Notes: generated by a model from the letters alone, not told the origin. Shown: positions 9,261 to 16,237, numbered from the stretch's first letter. The stretch: DNA of 18,520 nucleotides from PWND01 sp964601515 (GCA_964601515.1 CAZRNU010000057.1:1-18520); one strand, 5' to 3'. Program-made: numbers and translations.

Positions 9261-10181
9261 ATGAAAAGAAACAACATCATTGCAGTAACTATTAGCAGAG
9301 CATTAGCTATTGCAGCAGTATTGTTCATTCAGTTTACAAGTTTGGTAAATGGGCAGATGGTAAACGAACCATATTTATACAACCAGAACCCTATCATCAG
9401 CAATCCGGCTACTTATGCTAATGATGATGCATTCAGAATGTACCTAAACTCTCACATAAGATGGATTGGTTTGGATGGAGCTCCAAGAAATCATGAATTT
9501 GGAAGCAGCATTTCCACAGCTCCAAGCATGGGAATAGGAATTTCAGTTGCTAACTATTCTATTGGTCTGTTTGATAACTTTTATGCAGAACTCAAGTACG
9601 CCTACGCAGTAAAGCTTTCCAAAGTTCAATATCTGAACTTTGGACTATCTGCCGGCCTGAGCAATGAAAGATTCATGACAGGAAACCTGCAGTATGCAGA
9701 CTACAACGACCCTGCATTATACAACAATAGCTACAATGAATATCTGTTTAGTGCCGGGTTTGGTATGGCATATACATACAAAGGATTTCAGGCTCATTTG
9801 GTTTTACCGCGACTACATGTTTTAAATCAGCCTGAAAATTTCTACAACTTCGCTTATCTTCTTTATGACATAAAACTAGATAAAACTTGGACTATCACTC
9901 CATCTGTGCTACTCAGAAACAACAAGTTTTCTCCTTATATGGCTGACGGGAATATAATGTTGATGTGGGATAACTCTATTTGGGGACAAATTGGTTATCG
10001 CTCAAACAATAGCTTTTTGCTAAGTATGGGAATTAATTTGGGCAACTATTCGGTAGGATATGCTTATCAATTAGATTCCAGACCTATTGCTTCAAGTAAC
10101 ATAGGCAGTATGGAGATTCAACTGATTTACAAATATCAGAAAAAGAAATCCGCAAAACTTGCTTGTCCATTATGGAGATAA
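9261..10181 (+). CDS. PorP/SprF-family type IX secretion membrane protein
   Basis: 306 residues, the usual length for the family. Seen: a signal peptide of about 31 residues ending VNGQ, then the family's N-terminal pattern (LYNQNPIISNPATYAND, with a conserved LNSHIRWIG). The rest is alternating short strands rich in aromatic residues, as in an outer-membrane beta barrel, ending near IQLIYKYQ. Known: PorP of Porphyromonas and SprF of Flavobacterium are outer-membrane T9SS components; SprF-like paralogs encoded beside type B substrates are needed to secrete or attach the neighbouring adhesin. Here the gene starts 25 nt after the giant substrate, so the pairing fits. It is paralogous along its whole length to the barrel of the next gene. 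A basic tail (KKKSAK) ends in CPLWR. The specific substrate is inference. Confidence 0.85.
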   Translation: MKRNNIIAVTISRALAIAAVLFIQFTSLVNGQMVNEPYLYNQNPIISNPATYANDDAFRMYLNSHIRWIGLDGAPRNHEFGSSISTAPSMGIGISVANYSIGLFDNFYAELKYAYAVKLSKVQYLNFGLSAGLSNERFMTGNLQYADYNDPALYNNSYNEYLFSAGFGMAYTYKGFQAHLVLPRLHVLNQPENFYNFAYLLYDIKLDKTWTITPSVLLRNNKFSPYMADGNIMLMWDNSIWGQIGYRSNNSFLLSMGINLGNYSVGYAYQLDSRPIASSNIGSMEIQLIYKYQKKKSAKLACPLWR

Positions 10182-10222
10182 GGAACACAATTTATAGTTT
10201 TTATAACTAAAACAGAACAAAA

Positions 10223-12208
10223 ATGAAACGATATATACTAATTCTATTTATAATCATTTCGTCTTCAAATGCTTTGTCAGGGCAGTCTTTGAGGAATTCT
10301 AACCTTTACTCTCAAAACCCGACTCTTATAAATCCGGCAGCATATATTACCGATGATTTATACAAGGTATATTTAAACTCCCACCTTCAGTGGATTGGGG
10401 TTCCGGGAGCACCACGCAACAATATTGCAGGTTTCGGAATGTCGCCTTTTAACAATATCGGGCTTGGACTATCAGTGTCAAATGACAGGGTTGGTTTATT
10501 TAATTATCTCGATGCTCATTTAAAATATGCATACAGAGCAAATTTTGATGTGAACCATTATCTAAACATGGGCATTTCAGCTAGTATATCAAACAACAGC
10601 ATAATGTTTGATAATATTGAGCACGCCGACTTAAGTGATATTGCAATTGGAGATTTTGATAAAACAACATTTTCTTCCGGATTTGGCTTTCAATATAAAT
10701 TTCAAAACCTTGAAGCCCAAATCATTCTGCCAAATATATACAACAACAGCAAGCTCAACTTTCACAACATATCATATCTTTCTTACGAAATGAAAGTAAA
10801 TGAAGAGTGGAATATAAAGCCATCATTATTAATGAGAAATTCTGATGTTTTGTCTTATCAAACAGACATAAACCTAATGGCAAGTTGGCAAAAGGCATTC
10901 TGGTTTCAGGCAGGGTATAGAACAAACCAAAGCTACATCTTCAGTGCGGGAGTATGTTATAACAACTATGAGATAGCCTATGCTTATCAATTTGACAGTA
11001 AGCCTCTATCATATAGCAATTCAGGAAGTCATGAAATACAGTTGGTTTACAGATTGCAAAAACCTGATGCCGGAAAGGAAACATCAAAAACACAGATAGT
11101 AGGAAGAGTTCTAAATAAGGAAGACAATACTGCTGTTAGAGCAAGAATTATAATTTCTGACATTCTTTTAAACAAATCATTTGAAGTTATAACTGATAAT
11201 CATGGCTTTTATAAAGCTGATGTTTATACAAACAGAAACTACAACTTCATAATTGAAGCAGAAGATTTTAAAAGCATTTTGGAAACTGTAAGTATTGAAA
11301 GTTCATTTGTATCAAGAGAAAGAAACTTTTTGTTAGAACCGGAATATGTTAGTTTTAAAGGCAAGATTATAAATGCTTTAAGCAGAGAGGGCATTATTAC
11401 CGAAGTGAAAATTCTTGAGGGCAATAAATTGATTGCAAATGTTTTATCAAACAGCAGTGGAGAGTTTTCAGTAAAACTATCCAAGAACAGACAATACAGC
11501 TTTTTGATAGATGCAAACAATTATCTCCAAATTAAGGAGACGATAGATTCAGGAGAAAGCAGCAATATTGAAAAACTATTTTTACTCAACCCTGCACTAG
11601 AAGTTTTTGGGAGGGTAACTAACAGCAAAACAGGCCGCCCGGTAGGAATATCTATAACAATATATGACAGTAGAACAAATCAGTTTGTTGAAACAGTACA
11701 ATCTGATCCTCAAACCGGATATTATGTTTCCAAGTTCAACGGCATTGAAAGTATAAACATAGTTACATCATCTGATGAGTATATGTTTTTCTTTGAAACA
11801 ATAAATCTTAATACAAACAACGGAAGAACAGAAAAAAACATAAGATTGGAGCCATTGGAAGTTGGGGCAAAGGTTGTGTTGAACAATGTGCAGTTTCCAA
11901 CAGGAAATTCTGATGTACAAAAAGAAGCAATCACTGAACTTGATAACCTTATTGCAACAATGAAAAACTTTAAGAGTCTGAGAGTAGAGATTTCCGGACA
12001 TACTGATAATGTAGGAAGTGCGGAAAACAACAGAGAGTTGTCGTTCAGAAGAGCGCAGTCGGTGGTAAATTATATGGTTAGCAAAGGCATTGAAAGAAGC
12101 CGCCTTATTGCTGTAGGTTATGGAGATGCGATTCCCAGAGCTACCAATGATACAGAAGAAGGAAAGTATTTAAACCGAAGGGTTGAAGCAAAAATAATTG
12201 GGAATTAA
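10223..12208 (+). CDS. PorP/SprF-family barrel fused to carboxypeptidase-regulatory-like modules and an OmpA domain
   Basis: 661 residues, more than twice the usual PorP/SprF length. Seen: signal peptide to about residue 20 (ALSGQ); a PorP/SprF-like barrel about 21-280, clearly similar to the preceding protein (LYSQNPTLINPAAY, LNSHLQWIGVPGAPRN, YAYQFDSKPLSYSNSGS); three carboxypeptidase-regulatory (CRD/CNA-B-like) modules near 288-365, 376-448 and 460-540, opening QIVGRVLNKED, SFKGKIINAL and EVFGRVTNSKTG; and an OmpA-like domain about 550-661 with SGHTDNVGS (Asp595) and NRRVEA (Arg652-653), the residues that bind peptidoglycan in this family. Known: T9SS protein PorE also combines a CRD with an OmpA domain. 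Inference: this one polypeptide could serve as both barrel and cell-wall anchor for the giant substrate. The gene is 41 nt downstream of the first paralog. Confidence 0.87.
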   Translation: MKRYILILFIIISSSNALSGQSLRNSNLYSQNPTLINPAAYITDDLYKVYLNSHLQWIGVPGAPRNNIAGFGMSPFNNIGLGLSVSNDRVGLFNYLDAHLKYAYRANFDVNHYLNMGISASISNNSIMFDNIEHADLSDIAIGDFDKTTFSSGFGFQYKFQNLEAQIILPNIYNNSKLNFHNISYLSYEMKVNEEWNIKPSLLMRNSDVLSYQTDINLMASWQKAFWFQAGYRTNQSYIFSAGVCYNNYEIAYAYQFDSKPLSYSNSGSHEIQLVYRLQKPDAGKETSKTQIVGRVLNKEDNTAVRARIIISDILLNKSFEVITDNHGFYKADVYTNRNYNFIIEAEDFKSILETVSIESSFVSRERNFLLEPEYVSFKGKIINALSREGIITEVKILEGNKLIANVLSNSSGEFSVKLSKNRQYSFLIDANNYLQIKETIDSGESSNIEKLFLLNPALEVFGRVTNSKTGRPVGISITIYDSRTNQFVETVQSDPQTGYYVSKFNGIESINIVTSSDEYMFFFETINLNTNNGRTEKNIRLEPLEVGAKVVLNNVQFPTGNSDVQKEAITELDNLIATMKNFKSLRVEISGHTDNVGSAENNRELSFRRAQSVVNYMVSKGIERSRLIAVGYGDAIPRATNDTEEGKYLNRRVEAKIIGN

Positions 12209-12287
12209 CATTCTCAAAAAGGCATGTGATTGAAGTATTTGTTTCGATTGCATATTAGTGGTTTGGTGATGAACCATGATTGGCGCG

Positions 12288-12316
12288 AGCGCCCCTTTAT
12301 TTGGGGCGCTTTTTTA
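12288..12316 (+). terminator. Strong intrinsic terminator of the surface-protein operon
   Basis: AGCGCCCC at 12288-12295 pairs perfectly with GGGGCGCT at 12303-12310 around a 7-nt AT-rich loop, and the run TTTTTATT follows. The T-run reaches into the stop codon (12314-12316) of the convergent thioesterase gene. Read on the minus strand, the stem lacks a good T-run, so termination is probably mainly rightward. The rest of 12209-12287 shows nothing I can name. Confidence 0.85.
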
Positions 12317-12685
12317 TTCTACGACTTTTATCATATTGCCTTCTTCATCCACAAACGCAAAAACAAAGCATGCATCTATAGCTTTCTCCTTATTATTGGA
12401 ATATAGATCCTCAACAAAAGCTTCCACATGAACCTCTACCTTATGAGGAAATATCTCTATAACTTGAGCAGATATTTCTACAATAGAATTTATGAAAATT
12501 GGACGTAAAAACTTAATTTTTTTTATCGATGCAGTAACAACTTTTCTTTTTGTTGCCTTAGATGCAGAAACATAAGCAGTTTCATCCATCCATTTTATTG
12601 CTTCACCTCCAAAAAGAGTATTGCTGTTATTAAGGTCTTTAGGGAATACTAACCTGTATTGTTTTATTGAATTCAAATTATTCAT
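12314..12685 (-). CDS. Hotdog-fold acyl-CoA thioesterase
   Basis: 123 residues from the chosen start. An in-frame ATG upstream (ending at 12733) would add 16 residues, but that stretch contains the -7 promoter element TATTTTTG (12702-12709, minus strand), so the ATG ending at 12685 (MNNLNSIKQ) is the better start. Seen: the signature of the YciA/BACH acyl-CoA thioesterase group, FPKDLNNSNTLFGGEAIKWMDE, with the Asn-rich turn, Gly26-Gly27 and the acidic pair Asp34-Glu35 (the helix that usually holds the catalytic acid). KKIKFLRPI and an ISAQV strand follow, completing a single hotdog domain. Known role: hydrolysis of acyl-CoA thioesters in the cytosol; chain length cannot be told from the sequence. 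It is divergent from the DUF134 gene and may share its operator region. Confidence 0.85.
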   Translation of the reverse strand: MNNLNSIKQYRLVFPKDLNNSNTLFGGEAIKWMDETAYVSASKATKRKVVTASIKKIKFLRPIFINSIVEISAQVIEIFPHKVEVHVEAFVEDLYSNNKEKAIDACFVFAFVDEEGNMIKVVE

Positions 12686-12701
12686 TTGATATATTTTTTT
12701 A

Positions 12702-12709
12702 CAAAAATA
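12702..12709 (-). promoter_or_regulatory. -7 element for the thioesterase gene
   Basis: TATTTTTG on the minus strand fits TAnnTTTG. It lies 16 nt upstream of the chosen ATG, so the leader would be very short. A good -33 TTG at the matching distance is not seen; that interval runs into the palindrome at 12723-12744, which could therefore also influence this promoter. Confidence 0.5.
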
Positions 12710-12718
12710 AAAAAAATC

Positions 12719-12749
12719 TTGCATAATGAACATATGTTCATTATTTTTG
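12719..12749 (+). promoter_or_regulatory. Promoter of the DUF134 / NifX-like operon
   Basis: TTG at 12719-12721 and TATTTTTG at 12742-12749 are separated by 20 nt, fitting the Bacteroidota promoter form. A start around 12756 would give a leader of about 16 nt before the ATG at 12772. Confidence 0.65.
12723..12744. promoter_or_regulatory. Perfect 22-bp palindrome, probable operator
   Basis: The core ATGAACATATGTTCAT is perfectly self-complementary, and pairing extends to 11 bp on each side of the centre at 12733/12734. It fills the spacer between the -33 and -7 elements of the rightward promoter and covers the first bases of the -7 element, so a bound dimer would block RNA polymerase. A weaker copy of the core, GAACATTTGCTC (10 of 12 matches), lies at 12754-12765 around the expected transcription start. 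The likely binder is the DUF134 protein encoded next; that is inference. Confidence 0.7.
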
Positions 12750-12771
12750 TATCGAACATTTGCTCAATATT

Positions 12772-13272
12772 ATGTCTCCCAGAATAAAAAGACTCAGAAA
12801 AGTATTAAACCCTCCTCCTATAAAGGGCTTTAAGCCATATGGCCCGGAAGTAAACAACCAAAACACTGACACAGTTAATCTATTATATGAGGAATATGAG
12901 GCACTGCGCTTGTGTGATTACGACATGTATAACCATCATCAAGCATCAGAAATAATGGGAGTTTCTCGTCCGACATTTACTCGGATATATGCATCTGCGC
13001 GACAAAAAATTGCTAAGGCTTTCGTTGAGGGAAGCAAAATAATAATTGAAGGCGGTAAGGTATATTTTGACAGTGACTGGTATCAATGCAAATCTTGCAA
13101 TTGTTATTTTAACAATCCAGAGAAAGACAAGGAAATAACAAATTGTCCTTTGTGCAAGAGTAAAAACATTTTATCATACAATCCAGAATCCGAAACAGAA
13201 AACCAAAATGAAATTCCCTGCAACAATCATAGAAGAAGGCAAGGCAAGAAAAGTTGCAGAAATATAATTTAA
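12772..13272 (+). CDS. DUF134-family HTH regulator with C-terminal zinc ribbon
   Basis: 166 residues from the ATG at 12772. The frame also offers a TTG at 12760, but MSPRIKRLRKV fits the short basic start of the family. Seen: the DUF134 pattern FKPYGP, then YEEYEALRLCDYD, then a helix-turn-helix (about 57-80, QASEIMGVSRPTFTRIYASARQK), KAFVEGSKIIIEGG, and a zinc ribbon with CKSCNC (Cys106, Cys109, Cys111) and CPLC (Cys125, Cys128). Known: DUF134 proteins are small HTH proteins of bacteria and archaea, often next to NifX/NifB-like and Mrp genes; their ligand and targets are poorly defined. Here the gene is first in such a set and sits directly behind a palindrome in its own promoter, so autoregulation is likely. 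The Cys residues suggest metal or redox sensing (inference). The tail is polar and basic, with NNHRRRQGKK. Confidence 0.88.
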   Translation: MSPRIKRLRKVLNPPPIKGFKPYGPEVNNQNTDTVNLLYEEYEALRLCDYDMYNHHQASEIMGVSRPTFTRIYASARQKIAKAFVEGSKIIIEGGKVYFDSDWYQCKSCNCYFNNPEKDKEITNCPLCKSKNILSYNPESETENQNEIPCNNHRRRQGKKSCRNII

Positions 13273-13282
13273 AAAAAATAAA

Positions 13283-13606
13283 ATGAAAGTTGCAATAACA
13301 TCACAACGCAATACATTAGACTCAAACATTGACAAAAGATTTGGGCGTTGCGCCTATTTTGTCATATATGACACCCAAAGCAAATCCATTGAATTTTTAC
13401 CAAATTCAAATAAAGATTTAGAAGACGGAGTTGGTCCGGCATCTGTTCACCTCATAGCTTCAAAAGGAGTTAATAAAATTATTTCAGGAGAATTTGGACT
13501 GAAGACAAAACCTTTACTAGATAGCCTGAAAATTCAGATGATTGTTATAAAAGAGAATAGCAAAAAGATTTCTGACATATTAAAAATATTAAATAACAAT
13601 AATTAG
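13283..13606 (+). CDS. NifX/NifB-like dinitrogenase iron-molybdenum cofactor family protein (first copy)
   Basis: 107 residues, a single domain of the usual length. Seen: N-terminal strand MKVAITSQ, the family motif NIDKRFGRCAYFVIYD, then DGVGPASVHLIASKGVNKIISGEFGLK, matching the conserved Gly-rich second half of the fold. Known: these domains bind FeMo-cofactor precursors in nitrogen fixers, while stand-alone forms in anaerobes without nitrogenase have unknown, probably metal or Fe-S cluster binding roles. No nitrogenase gene is in the window. It starts 10 nt after the DUF134 gene, so they are cotranscribed. Compared with the second copy, it lacks the His/Cys tail and has Arg-Cys where the other has His-Cys. 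The two copies are not close duplicates. Confidence 0.88.
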   Translation: MKVAITSQRNTLDSNIDKRFGRCAYFVIYDTQSKSIEFLPNSNKDLEDGVGPASVHLIASKGVNKIISGEFGLKTKPLLDSLKIQMIVIKENSKKISDILKILNNNN

Positions 13607-13613
13607 AAAAGCC

Positions 13614-13793
13614 ATGCCACATCTTAATTCCCAAGGTCCTAAAGGCGAAGGTCCATGCACAGGTCGTAAGTTAGGCAAGTGTTCAAAAGTAACTGATGAA
13701 GAAAAACTCGAAAAACTAGGAGAAGGAATGGGCAAGCGCAGAAAAAGCGGCGGTGGTGAAGGGAAAGGACGTCGAATTAATTATAATAAATAA
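13614..13793 (+). CDS. Small DUF5320-like protein
   Basis: 59 residues, from ATG to TAA. Seen: the N-terminus MPHLNSQGPKGEGPCTGRKL, then GKC. This resembles the DUF5320 opening in which GP-x-G-x-GP-x-TGR is followed by a Cys. The rest is strongly basic and Gly-rich (GMGKRRKSGGGEGKGRR), with a charged middle (VTDEEKLEKL). It has two cysteines (Cys15 and Cys23). Known: DUF5320 proteins are short, of unknown function, and are often found beside NifX/NifB-like proteins in anaerobes. Here it sits exactly between two such genes, 7 nt after the first and 12 nt before the second, which is strong support that it is real. Inference: a partner or scaffold for the metal-binding domains. Confidence 0.82.
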   Translation: MPHLNSQGPKGEGPCTGRKLGKCSKVTDEEKLEKLGEGMGKRRKSGGGEGKGRRINYNK

Positions 13794-13805
13794 AAAATCA
13801 AGAAT

Positions 13806-14186
13806 ATGAAAAAGTTAATTGCTATTCCATTAGAGAATGGGATAATGAGTGCTCATTTTGGGCATTGTGAAAAATTTGCCATTATTGAAACAGAAAACAA
13901 TCGCATTGTTAAGATTTTTGAAGCAACCACTCCGGCTCATGAGCCCGGAGCAAATCCACGTTGGTTAATCAACCAAGGTGTTACAGATTTAATTGTTGCG
14001 GGGATTGGTCAAAAAGCTATTTCAAATTTATCTCAACATAATATCATTATTCTTTCAGGTGATGCGGGCAAAACCATTGAAAATCTAGTAGATGATGTAT
14101 TAAATAATAAACTAAAAGAATTTGATAGTGCTTGTATTTCTCATCAACATCACGGGCATGGTCATTGCCATTGCGGCAATAATTAG
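13806..14186 (+). CDS. NifX/NifB-like protein with His/Cys-rich tail (second copy)
   Basis: 126 residues. Seen: MKKLIAIPLENG, the family motif MSAHFGHCEKFAIIE, then EPGANPRWLINQGVTDLIVAGIGQKAI and a C-terminal half ending VDDVLNNKLKEFDS. The last 17 residues form a metal-ligand tail with Cys110, His113, His115, His116, His118, His120, Cys121, His122 and Cys123. Known: the FGHC form of the motif is common in stand-alone members from anaerobes, and His/Cys tails often bind zinc, nickel, copper or Fe-S clusters. Inference: this copy stores or passes metal within the module. It lies 12 nt after the DUF5320-like gene and 23 nt before the PLP enzyme gene. Which metal cannot be told from sequence. 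Confidence 0.88.
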   Translation: MKKLIAIPLENGIMSAHFGHCEKFAIIETENNRIVKIFEATTPAHEPGANPRWLINQGVTDLIVAGIGQKAISNLSQHNIIILSGDAGKTIENLVDDVLNNKLKEFDSACISHQHHGHGHCHCGNN

Positions 14187-14209
14187 TAATCTTAAAAACT
14201 TTATATCAA

Positions 14210-15391
14210 ATGAACACAAAAAACAAAGGATTCAACACAAAACTAATTCATGCAGGAGCATTTGAAGATAAATTTGGAAGCGCAACTGTGCCAATCTATC
14301 AAACATCAACATTTAAATTTAAAAACGCACAGCATGGAGCAGATTGCTTTTCAGGAAAGAGTGATGGATATATTTACACTAGGATTGGCAACCCAACAAT
14401 AAGGGCTTTTGAGAAAAATATTGCCGAACTCGAAAATGGTTATGACGGAATTGCAACAGCCTCAGGAATGGGAGCTGTAAGTTGCGTTTACATGGCATTA
14501 CTCAGCGCCGGAAGCCATATTGTAAGCTCAGACGCTGTTTATGGGCCTGCAAGAGGAATTTTAGAACAAGATTTTTCGAGATTTAATGTTGAATCTACAT
14601 TTGTAAACACATCGAAAGTCGAAAATATTATTGCTGCTTTAAAACCAAACACAAAGGTTTTATATATTGAAACTCCTGCAAATCCAACAATAGATATAAC
14701 AGACATTGAAGCATGCGTAAAAATAGCAAAAGAGCACAATCTATTACTAGTGGTTGATAATACTTTCTGCTCTCCATATCTTCAAAAACCGCTTGATATG
14801 GGCGCAGATGTGGTTTTACACTCCATAACTAAGTTTATTAATGGCCATGCCGATATTGTTGGGGGTGTTATTGTAGCAAAAGACCCTGAGGTTTACAAAA
14901 AAATCCGCCATTCTATGGTTTATCTTGGTTGCAATATGGATCCAACACAATCATTCATGGTATTACGAGGAGTTAAAACGCTTGCTATTCGTATTGAGAG
15001 AGCTCAGGAAAATGCAATGAAAGTAGCTGAATTTCTACAATCTCATCCAAAAGTAGAATGGATTAAATATCCGGGATTAAAATCTCACCCTCAATATGAA
15101 TTAGCTAAAAAGCAAATGAAAGGTTTTGGCACAATGATGAGTTTCGGACTTAAAGGCGGCTATGAAGCCGGTAGAAAATTAATGGACAATGTTCATCTAG
15201 CCTTGTTGGCTGTATCTCTTGGTGGAGTAGAAACTCTGATTCAGCACCCTGCATCAATGACTCACGCTGCAGTGAGCAAAGAAGGAAAGCTGGCTGCAGG
15301 TATAACAGACGACTTAGTAAGATTCTCTGTTGGAATTGAAGACGTTGAGGATATAATTGATGATTTAAGAGATGGTTTAGAAAAGATTTAA
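14210..15391 (+). CDS. Cys/Met-metabolism PLP enzyme, probably methionine gamma-lyase
   Basis: 393 residues, normal for the trans-sulfuration family. Seen: TVPIYQTSTFKF, the YTRIGNPT motif (Tyr56 and Arg58, which touch the phosphate of PLP in the neighbouring subunit), ASGMGA for cofactor binding, ETPANPT, Asp183 in VVDNTFCSPY, the PLP lysine Lys208 in SITKFINGHADIVGG, and LIQHPASMTHA with RFSVGIED at the C-terminus. The overall form is closest to methionine gamma-lyases (methionine to methanethiol, ammonia and 2-oxobutyrate). Cystathionine gamma-lyase or an O-acetylhomoserine-using enzyme remains possible. Oddity: the loop after the catalytic Tyr111 reads YGPAR, whereas well-studied methionine gamma-lyases have YGC. 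It lies within the NifX-like/Mrp gene run, so a link between sulfur release and metal-cluster handling is conceivable (inference). Confidence 0.85.
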   Translation: MNTKNKGFNTKLIHAGAFEDKFGSATVPIYQTSTFKFKNAQHGADCFSGKSDGYIYTRIGNPTIRAFEKNIAELENGYDGIATASGMGAVSCVYMALLSAGSHIVSSDAVYGPARGILEQDFSRFNVESTFVNTSKVENIIAALKPNTKVLYIETPANPTIDITDIEACVKIAKEHNLLLVVDNTFCSPYLQKPLDMGADVVLHSITKFINGHADIVGGVIVAKDPEVYKKIRHSMVYLGCNMDPTQSFMVLRGVKTLAIRIERAQENAMKVAEFLQSHPKVEWIKYPGLKSHPQYELAKKQMKGFGTMMSFGLKGGYEAGRKLMDNVHLALLAVSLGGVETLIQHPASMTHAAVSKEGKLAAGITDDLVRFSVGIEDVEDIIDDLRDGLEKI

Positions 15392-15440
15392 TAATTTTAG
15401 ACCATTACACATAATAATGATAAAATAATTAAATGTTAAT

Positions 15441-16232
15441 ATGGCTCTTTTCGAAAAAATAGAACTCCCTGATGTGAAAAACATCATAGTAGTAGCATCA
15501 GGAAAGGGAGGTGTTGGTAAATCGACAGTTGCAGCAAACCTCGCAATTACGCTTGCCAGAAAAGGGAAAAAAGTTGCATTAGTTGATGCCGATATATACG
15601 GACCTTCAATGCCCAGAATGTTTGGAATTGAAGAGGCTAAACCGGAGGGTGTTAAGAAAAATGGCAAAGAATATATTCTGCCGATTGAGAAATACGGCGT
15701 AAAAATAATCTCTATAGGATTTTTCATTTCAAAAGAAAAAGGACTGATTTGGAGAGGCCCGATGGCTTCAAACACAATTACGCAACTGTTTGAAAATACT
15801 TACTGGGGTGAAGTCGACTATATGATTGTTGACTTCCCTCCGGGAACCGGGGACATACAACTAACAACAATGCAAAAGCTTGCTCTGACTGGAGCAATTA
15901 TAGTAACAACTCCACCTGAAATTTCATTGATAGATGCAAGAAGGGCAATGTTTATGTTTAACAATAAGGGAATCAAAGTTAATGTATTAGGTATAGTTGA
16001 AAATATGTCGTGGTTTACACCAAAATCTCACCCTGATGAAAAATACTTCATATTTGGATCAGGAGGAGGTAAAAAAATTGCTGAAGAATACGGCATTAAA
16101 CTTCTTGGTCAAATTCCACTAATTGCAGAGGTTGGACATGCAAGTGAAAAAGGATTAAGTATTTACGACCAAGATAATAAAGAAGTTATTGATGTGTTTG
16201 AGAAAATCGCTAATGAGGTTATCGATAAATAA
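15441..16232 (+). CDS. Mrp/NBP35-family ATP-binding protein (Fe-S cluster carrier type)
   Basis: 263 residues. Seen: a deviant Walker A P-loop with two lysines, SGKGGVGKST (residues 20-29), VDADIYGPSMPRMFG (49-63), a Walker B-like VDFPPGTGDIQLT, and ENMSWFTP near 187. Known: Mrp/NBP35 proteins are dimeric P-loop ATPases that carry Fe-S clusters to target proteins. Two things differ from the Escherichia coli type: there is no N-terminal DUF59/MIP18 domain, and the segment that usually reads CPHC after ENMS reads TPKSHPDE, so the bridging Cys pair is absent. Related Bacteroidota proteins may share this form. The gene lies 49 nt after the PLP enzyme and 53 nt before the TrmO-like gene. Cluster transfer is therefore uncertain for this member; the ATPase assignment is firm. 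Confidence 0.88.
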   Translation: MALFEKIELPDVKNIIVVASGKGGVGKSTVAANLAITLARKGKKVALVDADIYGPSMPRMFGIEEAKPEGVKKNGKEYILPIEKYGVKIISIGFFISKEKGLIWRGPMASNTITQLFENTYWGEVDYMIVDFPPGTGDIQLTTMQKLALTGAIIVTTPPEISLIDARRAMFMFNNKGIKVNVLGIVENMSWFTPKSHPDEKYFIFGSGGGKKIAEEYGIKLLGQIPLIAEVGHASEKGLSIYDQDNKEVIDVFEKIANEVIDK

Positions 16233-16237
16233 GATTT

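Noticed and set aside
12686..12733. Upstream ATG that would extend the thioesterase by 16 residues
   Set aside because: The extension covers the -7 element TATTTTTG and has no similarity to the family N-terminus, so the internal ATG ending at 12685 was chosen.
13283..14186. Nitrogen-fixation gene cluster
   Set aside because: NifX/NifB-like domains alone do not indicate nitrogenase; no nifHDK, nifE or nifN is present and such stand-alone domains are common in non-fixing anaerobes.
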